NCBI GenBank assembly: GCA_965220265.1
Contig: CBDCPM010000004.1
Location: 4,278,001 to 4,342,000 of the forward strand
Reading direction: 5' to 3'
From: Bin87 sp965220265
GTDB taxonomy: Bacteria > Chloroflexota > Dehalococcoidia > Lucifugimonadales > UBA3495
DNA: 64,000 nt
Shown: positions 58,211 through 64,000 of the stretch, in pieces
Position numbering within the stretch: position 1 is the stretch's first letter
How the letters are laid out: each line of letters opens with the position of its first letter
The notes under the pieces: generated by a model
What the model was told of the DNA's origin: nothing
The model's input: the letters and a program-made list of their open reading frames with translations, nothing else
Databases searched by the model: none
Position numbers and translations under genes: made by a program

Positions 58211-59767
58211 CTACCCCATCGGTACGATCGCCGCACTGGCAGCGTCGATTAGACCCAGCAGCGGGGCCGGGTAGATTCCCAGCCAAACGACCACCAGCAA
58301 TCCCGCGCCCATGGTAGCCGTCAGCAGCAGTGACGGACGAGGCAGCGGTACAACCGGGGGGTGCTCGTGGACGCCATGTGCGTGGGCGTCCGCGTGGCCT
58401 TGGACGGGTTCATACCCCGCTTCATCGTGGCCAGGATTGGGTGCAGGCTCAATGTACATCTGGCGGAGGACCTGGAGGTAGTAGTACAGGGAGATGAGGC
58501 TGCTGAAAATTGCAACGCCCGCCAACCACAGGAACCCGCCGTCGGCCACGGCCGCAAACAGGTAGAACTTGGCGGTGAACCCGGCGAAGATGGGCAATCC
58601 GGCCAGCGAGAACAGGCCGATGGCGATGGCGGCAGCGACGAAGGGCTGGCGGTCGGCCAGGCCAGCCAAGTCCGCGATGTTGTCCTGGCCGGTGCGGTTG
58701 TAGTAGGCGGTGATGCCGGCGAACACCAACAGGTTAGTCACGGCGTATACGACCAGATAGAACACCACCGACTTGGCGGCCAGGGCAAAATCGCTGCCCA
58801 GAACCGTCACTCCGGCCAACGCGTAACCCACGTGTCCGATGCTGCTGTAAGCCATGAGCCGCTTCAGGTTGCGTTGGGCCAGGGCCACCAGGTTGCCCAG
58901 CAGCATCGTCAGCGCCGCCAGCACGGCGATGACCAACTGCCACTCATCCCAACGGTCAGCGGCCGGCACGATCGCCTCGGCGAAAAGCCGGAGCGTCAGC
59001 GCAAATGCGGCCGCCTTGGAGCCGATGGCCAGGTAGGCCGTCACCGGCAGGGGAGCTCCCTCGTAGGTGTCGGGCGCCCACATGTGGAAGGGCACTATCG
59101 AGAGCTTGAACCCCAGGCCGACCACCAGCAACGCCATGCCGACCCACAGGACCGGGCTCAGCGCGCCCGGCGACGCCAACTCCTCGGCGATGCCGGCGAA
59201 GAACGTGGTACCCAGGGCAGCGTAGATGTTGCTCAGGCCGTAGAGCATGATGGCCGACGACAGCGCGCCGATGATGATGTACTTGATGCCCGCCTCGTTG
59301 GAACGGGCCTCGCGCAATCCGTACGCCACCATGACGTAAAGGCTGAAAGACAGCAGTTCCAGGGCGATATAGGCGGTGAGCAATTCCCGGGAAATAGCCA
59401 TCAGGTTCATGCCGAGGATGGAAAAGAGCAGCAGCCCGTAGAACTCCCCGCGATGATCCAGGCGGTCTCGCCCGTACTCGACTGACAAAGCGATGATGCC
59501 GACGCCAATGGCCAGGAAGAATATCTTGAAGAACAAGCCGAAACTGTCGACGACGATCAGTCCCCCGTACAGCTCAACGGAACCAGACGGGCGCATGAGA
59601 ATGGCTATAACCATTACGGCCACGAGGCTGACCACGGACAGGCCGGCTAACCATTCTTTGTTGCGCTCCGGGAGGAACAGGTCAACCGTGAACACCAGGA
59701 ACGCCAGCGCCGTGAGGGCGAACTCCGGCGCCAGGAGGTGGAGGTTGGCGGTGTAGTCGATTGGCAT
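58211..59767 (-). CDS. nuoN: NADH-quinone oxidoreductase subunit N
   Basis: NuoN is one of three antiporter-like proton-pumping subunits of complex I. The 518-aa protein has about 14 membrane helices. The key Glu lies in helix 5 (L-T-A-Y-I-A-L-E-L-L-S-F-S-L-Y-V). G-F-K-L-S-I-V-P-F-H-M-W-A-P-D-T-Y-E-G-A is the family signature with its central Lys. R-L-M-A-Y-S-S-I-G-H-V-G-Y-A follows. A soluble loop of about 30 residues near 440-475 is rich in His and Asp (A-D-A-H-A-H-G-V-H-E-H) and is unusual for the subunit; it might bind metal. It is the last gene of the nuoJKLMN run. Confidence 0.95.
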   Translation of the reverse strand: MPIDYTANLHLLAPEFALTALAFLVFTVDLFLPERNKEWLAGLSVVSLVAVMVIAILMRPSGSVELYGGLIVVDSFGLFFKIFFLAIGVGIIALSVEYGRDRLDHRGEFYGLLLFSILGMNLMAISRELLTAYIALELLSFSLYVMVAYGLREARSNEAGIKYIIIGALSSAIMLYGLSNIYAALGTTFFAGIAEELASPGALSPVLWVGMALLVVGLGFKLSIVPFHMWAPDTYEGAPLPVTAYLAIGSKAAAFALTLRLFAEAIVPAADRWDEWQLVIAVLAALTMLLGNLVALAQRNLKRLMAYSSIGHVGYALAGVTVLGSDFALAAKSVVFYLVVYAVTNLLVFAGITAYYNRTGQDNIADLAGLADRQPFVAAAIAIGLFSLAGLPIFAGFTAKFYLFAAVADGGFLWLAGVAIFSSLISLYYYLQVLRQMYIEPAPNPGHDEAGYEPVQGHADAHAHGVHEHPPVVPLPRPSLLLTATMGAGLLVVVWLGIYPAPLLGLIDAASAAIVPMG

Positions 59768-59779
59768 TCCGATTACCGC

Positions 59780-61294
59780 CTAAAACACGGCCAGCGCGCT
59801 TTCCACGCCGGTGTTGATAACGCGCAGCAGCGAGGCCGGCCAGACGCCCACAGCGATCAGGATGAGGACGAAGGCTGCGCCCACGCCCTTCTCCACCGGG
59901 CTGGCGTCCGTCAGATGATCCCACTGCGGGTCGCCCTCGCCGAAGAAGGATCGGGCCAGGAGGCGCAGGATGTACACCGCCGTGATGGCCGCGCCGATGA
60001 CGCCGAGGATTGCCAGCGGGAGATAGGTTCGGAACGCGCCGGTGAACACCATGAACTCGGCGATGAACCCGCTCAACCCGGGCAGTCCCAACGACGCCAG
60101 GCCGGCAATCGCGAAGAAGAAGGTCGTAGTACCCATCCGCTTGATGAGGCCGTTGAGGATCATGCTGTCCCGGATGTGCGCCCGCTCGTAAATCGCTCCC
60201 ACCATTGCGAACATCAGGGCCGTCATGATGCCGTGGGAGAACATCTGCAGCACGGCGCCGGCCAATCCAACCGGGTGGAGGGTGGCGATGCCCATGAGCA
60301 CGTAGCCCATGTGGCTGACGCTGGAATAGCCGATGACATACTTCAAATCGTTCTGGGACAGGGCGGAGATCGCACCGTAGATGACGTTCACCGTGCCGAG
60401 GCCGATGAGCACCGGCATCCACACCTCGGCTCCCTGCGGAGTCAGCAGCATGCCCACCTGGATGATGCCGAAGGCACCCAGCTTCATCAGCACACCAGCG
60501 TGCAGCATGCTGACCCCGGTAGGCGCCGCGACATGGCCGTCGGGCGACCAGGTATGGAACGGCCACAGGCCGGCGAGCACCCCGAACCCCAGCGCGAAGA
60601 AGGGGAACACCCACATCTGCGTGAGCCGTGATACCTCTCCGTTCAGTTGCAATTGAGCCAGTTTGTCGAGGTTGAAGGTGGGGTCGCCAGCCTGCGAGGA
60701 TGCGACATACAGGGCCAGAATACCTACCCAAATCAGAACGCTGCCGGCCACGAGCATCAGCATCAGCTTCATCGCGCCGTATTCCTTGGTGCGCAAGAAG
60801 GTGCCGAAGTCGGTGCTGCTGCCCCAAACGCCTATCAGCAGGTACATAGGCAGGACGGCCAACTCGTAGAAGAAGAACAGGAAGAACAGGTCCCTGACGA
60901 CGAACACACCGAACACGCCCGAGCCCAACGCCAGCAACAGCACAAAAAAATCGCGGGTCCGGCGAGTGATGGTCTGGCTGATAAGCACCGCGCCCAAGAG
61001 CACGATGCCGTTGAGCAGCACGAGGGGAGCGCCGATGCCGTTGAGCCCCAGGCTCAGGTTGATGTTAACCGGCTGCCCGATCCAGGCGTACTCCCGCACC
61101 ATCTGGACCCCGCCGGCCCCATAGTCGTAACGCAGGAACACGATGACCGAAAGGACAAAACACGCCAGCGCCACGAAAATTGCGAACTGCCAGGCGTCCC
61201 GCGGCCGGTCCTTGGGCAAAAACATAGCCAAAGCCGCGCCAGCAAGGGGAACCAGCACAAGCAGCAGCAGGGATACCTGGTCGAAATTGCCCAT
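59780..61294 (-). CDS. nuoM: NADH-quinone oxidoreductase subunit M
   Basis: NuoM is the second antiporter-like subunit. The protein (504 aa) has about 14 membrane helices. Signatures are F-Y-E-L-A-V-L-P-M-Y-L-L-I-G-V-W-G (helix 5 Glu), W-P-F-H-T-W-S-P-D-G-H-V-A-A-P-T (helix 7-8 region) and V-I-G-Y-S-S-V-S-H-M-G-Y-V-L. The ATG at 61294 is preferred; a GTG two codons upstream at 61300 is also possible. It is 25 bases after nuoL and 12 before nuoN, in one operon. Confidence 0.95.
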   Translation of the reverse strand: MGNFDQVSLLLLVLVPLAGAALAMFLPKDRPRDAWQFAIFVALACFVLSVIVFLRYDYGAGGVQMVREYAWIGQPVNINLSLGLNGIGAPLVLLNGIVLLGAVLISQTITRRTRDFFVLLLALGSGVFGVFVVRDLFFLFFFYELAVLPMYLLIGVWGSSTDFGTFLRTKEYGAMKLMLMLVAGSVLIWVGILALYVASSQAGDPTFNLDKLAQLQLNGEVSRLTQMWVFPFFALGFGVLAGLWPFHTWSPDGHVAAPTGVSMLHAGVLMKLGAFGIIQVGMLLTPQGAEVWMPVLIGLGTVNVIYGAISALSQNDLKYVIGYSSVSHMGYVLMGIATLHPVGLAGAVLQMFSHGIMTALMFAMVGAIYERAHIRDSMILNGLIKRMGTTTFFFAIAGLASLGLPGLSGFIAEFMVFTGAFRTYLPLAILGVIGAAITAVYILRLLARSFFGEGDPQWDHLTDASPVEKGVGAAFVLILIAVGVWPASLLRVINTGVESALAVF

Positions 61295-61319
61295 AGTCAC
61301 AGTCAGTCGGCGCCGGCGG

Positions 61320-63257
61320 TTACACCGAGCGGAGCCACCAGAAAATCGCCAGGCCGATCACGCCCAGCGCCACTGCCAGGGCGTACGAATAGACGTGGCC
61401 CGTGACGTGCAACCGCAGCACAACACCGACTCTTCGAACGACGTCCGCCGGGCCGTTCACCGCGACGTCGTTGACCACGGTGCGATCAAAGAACGCTAAC
61501 GCCGCGGACACAGTCAGCACGACTCGATCGATGGCCCATTGGTACGCTTCGTCGACGTAATACCGGCGCTCGACAACTCGCAACATCGCGGCGAAACGCG
61601 CCCGCCAAGGTTCATGGGAAACTGCTCTACGCACGTAGATCAGCCACGCCAGCACGAATGCGCCGACCGCCAGGATTATCGACAGCAATCCCAGCACATA
61701 GTTGAAGTGGAACCCTTCCGCGTGGCCGTAGTACACAAACCCGCCGAAACCCTCGAAGTCACCCGGCCAGTTGAAGGCGATCCAGCCAAACCCCACGGCC
61801 AGCACCGCCAGCACGGACATGACGCCCGTCATCAAGACCGGCGACTCATGAGCGTGGTGGCTGTCCTCGCCCTCGGGTCCGAAGAACACCACGAACATGG
61901 CGCGGGCCATGTACAGTGCGCTCAGGAACGCGGTGAGCATCGTCAGGACGATGAATATGACGGGCAGGTTGTGCTCGACTGCGACCAGGATTTCGTCTTT
62001 GCTCCAGAAACCCGCTAGGATCGGAATTCCGCCCAGGGACAGCGCGCCAATGGAAAATACGACCGCCGTGACTGGCATCGCCCGGCGCAGGCCGCCGACG
62101 CGGCGAATGTCCACGTCCCCGTGGGCTCCCACGCCGTGCATCACGCTGCCCGCGCCCAGGAACAGCAGGGCCTTGGCGAACCCGTGGGCCATCAGGTGGA
62201 ACACCGCCGCCGTCCAGCCGAAAGCACCCAGCGACAGCATCATCAGTCCCAGGTGGGAGACGGTGGAATACGCCAGGATCCGCTTCAAGTCGGTGGACAC
62301 CAACGCGATGGTGGCGGCGCCCAAGGCAGTGACCGACCCGACGATCGCCACGATCATCATCGCTTCCGGAGACGCGGCGAAGATGGGATAGGCGCGCGCC
62401 ACCAGGTAGACACCGGCAATCACCATGGTCGCGGCATGAATGAGCGCGCTGACCGGCGTTGGACCCTCCATGGCGTCGGGCAGCCACACATGGAAAGGGA
62501 ACTGTGCCGACTTACCCATCGCTCCCAGCAGCAGCAGAATGGCGGCCGCGGTGGTGACGCCGCTACCCAGTTCGCCCGACGCGGCGGCGGCGAACGCGTC
62601 GGTCATGCTGAAGCTGCCCACGTTGACCCACAGCAGCAGGATGCCCACCAGCAAACCGACGTCACCGATTCGCGTCACCACGAAAGCCTTTTTGGCGGCT
62701 TCGCGCGGACCGGGATTTTCGAACCAGAACCCGATGAGTAGGTACGAGCACAGGCCGACCAGTTCCCAGGCGATGTACAACAGCAGGAAGTTGTCGGCCA
62801 GGGCCAGGGTGAGCATGGCGGCCACGAACAGGGCCTGCCAGGCAAAGTACCAGCCGAAGCGCGGATCACCCTTCATGTACTCCAGCGAATAAAGCTGCAC
62901 GCCGAGGGCGACGAACGTAACCAGCCCGAGCAGCACGATCGTCAGCGGATCGATGATGATGCCCCAATTCAGGTGAATGGCCTGGTCAACGGTGGCGGCA
63001 ACGCCGGGTAATCCCGCCTGGAACCACGAAGTGGCGAAATGGCAGGTCAAGGCCCCGGTGATACCACTGACTTCGCACGCCGGGTCATCGGGAGTGGCTC
63101 CCAGGAAACTCACGGTCGTCAGCGCCCAAACGACGAAACCTCCGCCGATGGCCAAAATCGCCAGCGGGGCGCCTCGCAACGGCAGCCAACGCTGGAACAG
63201 TATGATCAGCGGGCAGGCGGCGAAGGAGAAGACTGGGATCAGGAATGCTAGCGGCAT
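61320..63257 (-). CDS. nuoL: NADH-quinone oxidoreductase subunit L
   Basis: NuoL is the distal antiporter-like subunit of complex I, with the long lateral helix that ties the membrane arm. The 645-aa protein has about 16 helices. Signatures are L-Y-I-A-W-E-L-V-G-L-C-S-Y-L-L-I-G (Glu), F-P-F-H-V-W-L-P-D-A-M-E-G-P-T-P-V-S-A-L-I-H-A-A-T-M-like core (read in two parts around residues 240-265), and L-A-Y-S-T-V-S-H-L-G. The C-terminal 60 residues are the lateral and last helices. It starts one base after the nuoK stop. Confidence 0.95.
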   Translation of the reverse strand: MPLAFLIPVFSFAACPLIILFQRWLPLRGAPLAILAIGGGFVVWALTTVSFLGATPDDPACEVSGITGALTCHFATSWFQAGLPGVAATVDQAIHLNWGIIIDPLTIVLLGLVTFVALGVQLYSLEYMKGDPRFGWYFAWQALFVAAMLTLALADNFLLLYIAWELVGLCSYLLIGFWFENPGPREAAKKAFVVTRIGDVGLLVGILLLWVNVGSFSMTDAFAAAASGELGSGVTTAAAILLLLGAMGKSAQFPFHVWLPDAMEGPTPVSALIHAATMVIAGVYLVARAYPIFAASPEAMMIVAIVGSVTALGAATIALVSTDLKRILAYSTVSHLGLMMLSLGAFGWTAAVFHLMAHGFAKALLFLGAGSVMHGVGAHGDVDIRRVGGLRRAMPVTAVVFSIGALSLGGIPILAGFWSKDEILVAVEHNLPVIFIVLTMLTAFLSALYMARAMFVVFFGPEGEDSHHAHESPVLMTGVMSVLAVLAVGFGWIAFNWPGDFEGFGGFVYYGHAEGFHFNYVLGLLSIILAVGAFVLAWLIYVRRAVSHEPWRARFAAMLRVVERRYYVDEAYQWAIDRVVLTVSAALAFFDRTVVNDVAVNGPADVVRRVGVVLRLHVTGHVYSYALAVALGVIGLAIFWWLRSV

Positions 63258-63258
63258 A

Positions 63259-63579
63259 TCACCACTTGAGCAGATTTATTTCGTCCACGTTGACGGTTCC
63301 ACGGTTGCGATACATCCGCAGGATGATCGCGAAGGCCAATCCGACTTCCGCCGCAGCCACCGTGATTACGAAGATCGCGATGATCTGGCCGTCAAATGCG
63401 GCGAAGCGGCCCGTTCCGTTCAGGTATGAGGCGGCCGCAATCAGGTTGATATTGACGGCGTTCAGCATCAGCTCGATGGACAACACAATGAGCACGGCGC
63501 TCCTACGAGCGAGGACTCCATAGAAACCAAACCCGAACAGGGCGGCGCTCAGGAGTTGGAAGTACAGGAGGGGCACCAT
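63259..63579 (-). CDS. nuoK: NADH-quinone oxidoreductase subunit K
   Basis: NuoK (106 aa) is a three-helix subunit. Both proton-path Glu residues are visible: S-I-E-L-M-L-N-A-V-N-I-N in helix 2 and A-A-A-E-V-G-L-A-F-A in helix 3 (matching the family's E36 and E72). The length is standard. It lies 7 bases after nuoJ and directly before nuoL. Confidence 0.95.
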   Translation of the reverse strand: MVPLLYFQLLSAALFGFGFYGVLARRSAVLIVLSIELMLNAVNINLIAAASYLNGTGRFAAFDGQIIAIFVITVAAAEVGLAFAIILRMYRNRGTVNVDEINLLKW

Positions 63580-63586
63580 CGTGCGG

Positions 63587-64000
63587 CTAACCCTCGCCTT
63601 CCATGTACGTGTCGCTCTGCGCCACGACGTTCTGCGTTCGGGCGATGATGATGGCTCCGATGAGGGCCACCAGCAACACCAGGGAAGCGATCTCGAAGGG
63701 CAACGCCCACTTGGTGAACAGCGCCGCTCCCAACTCCTTGAATTCGGGCGCTTGAGGCTCTGCCACCACGTCGGGCGCCAGCCAGAATGCTGCGCCCAGA
63801 ATCACCGCCAGTACGATCGCGGTTATCAGACCCAGGGGCCATTGCCTGTTGTCCGTGATGCGCGGGTATTCGGAGGATCGGGTGAGCATCACGGCAAAAA
63901 GAACGACGATGGTGACGGCACCACCGTATATGAGCACCTGCACCAAGGCCAGGAACTCGGCGAACAGCAGCAGGTAGGCTCCCGCCGCTCCCAGAAGCGA
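63587..64000 (-). CDS. nuoJ: NADH-quinone oxidoreductase subunit J (5' end beyond window)
   Basis: The visible 137 residues cover most of NuoJ: A-E-F-L-A-L-V-Q-V-L-I-Y-G-G-A-V at the family-typical helix 3, the hydrophobic I-T-A-I-V-L-A-V-I-L-G segment, and a final helix A-S-L-V-L-L-V-A-L-I-G-A-I-I-I-A-R before the tail. The open frame continues past base 64000, so the first roughly 40 residues are missing. It leads nuoK, L, M and N in the operon as seen here. Confidence 0.92.
   Translation of the reverse strand, partial: SLLGAAGAYLLLFAEFLALVQVLIYGGAVTIVVLFAVMLTRSSEYPRITDNRQWPLGLITAIVLAVILGAAFWLAPDVVAEPQAPEFKELGAALFTKWALPFEIASLVLLVALIGAIIIARTQNVVAQSDTYMEGEG

Overview
This 64 kb window looks like chromosomal DNA of a high-GC member of the Chloroflexota, probably of the Dehalococcoidia/SAR202 type (inference). 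The grounds are a protein fusing a GT39-like glycosyltransferase to a DUF2298 'YYY' domain (a Chloroflexi/archaeal family), a helicase-loader operon pairing DnaD-like and DnaC-like proteins, a GuaB3-type IMP dehydrogenase, a 5S rRNA gene standing apart from 16S and 23S, and UGSC-type selenoproteins. There is no phage, no complete insertion sequence and no CRISPR array. Gene density is high and most genes are core metabolism.

Layout. 0-5.5 kb: a small unknown protein, a cyclase-family hydrolase, a GlcG-like protein, then hisF, a HAD protein and hisIE, a convergent S51 peptidase and a VOC protein. 5.7-17 kb: argS, a heterodimeric ABC exporter with its own promoter and terminator, an alpha/beta hydrolase, then pgi, gnd and zwf (entry to the oxidative pentose phosphate pathway). 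17-28 kb: an accessory catabolic stretch with a tandem carboxymuconolactone decarboxylase, N-acyl-D-amino-acid deacylase, Nudix hydrolase, a lower-GC DUF262-HNH gene with a duplicated 3' junction, a glutamine-amidotransferase-like protein, dienelactone hydrolase, amidohydrolase and SDR. 28.1-29.6 kb: a run of three disrupted genes (GNAT, YCII-like, SRPBCC-like). 29.6-30.1 kb: tRNA-Lys and an autonomous 5S rRNA unit. 30-43 kb: clpC, guaB3, the first UGSC selenoprotein locus, dnaE, gamma carbonic anhydrase, three tRNAs and tenA. 42.5-48.3 kb: rplI, dnaB, a dnaD-like gene, a double AAA+ DnaC-like gene, then the second selenoprotein locus. 48.3-57.3 kb, minus strand: Gfo/Idh/MocA oxidoreductase, the GT39-DUF2298 protein, gap, eno and a LOG-like protein. 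57.5-64 kb: a lower-GC membrane protein, then nuoN, M, L, K and part of J of respiratory complex I.

The most interesting signal is a duplicated two-gene module. Two genes (33971-34510 and 47712-48254) are each split by an in-frame TGA inside the motif U-G-S-C-T. In both, a short hairpin starts exactly 13 nt after the TGA, as expected for a bacterial SECIS element. Each lies beside, or one gene away from, a member of a second family sharing a W/L-T-D-G-M/L-P-V-V-P motif (35306-36379 and 46654-47655). The shared duplication suggests the two families work together in a selenium-dependent reaction whose substrate cannot be read from sequence.

Smaller signals are four copies of a palindromic MITE-like repeat, four hairpins with a GGGGCG/CGCCCC core at gene ends, a duplication that captured the start of a gene, and several enzymes lacking expected catalytic residues.
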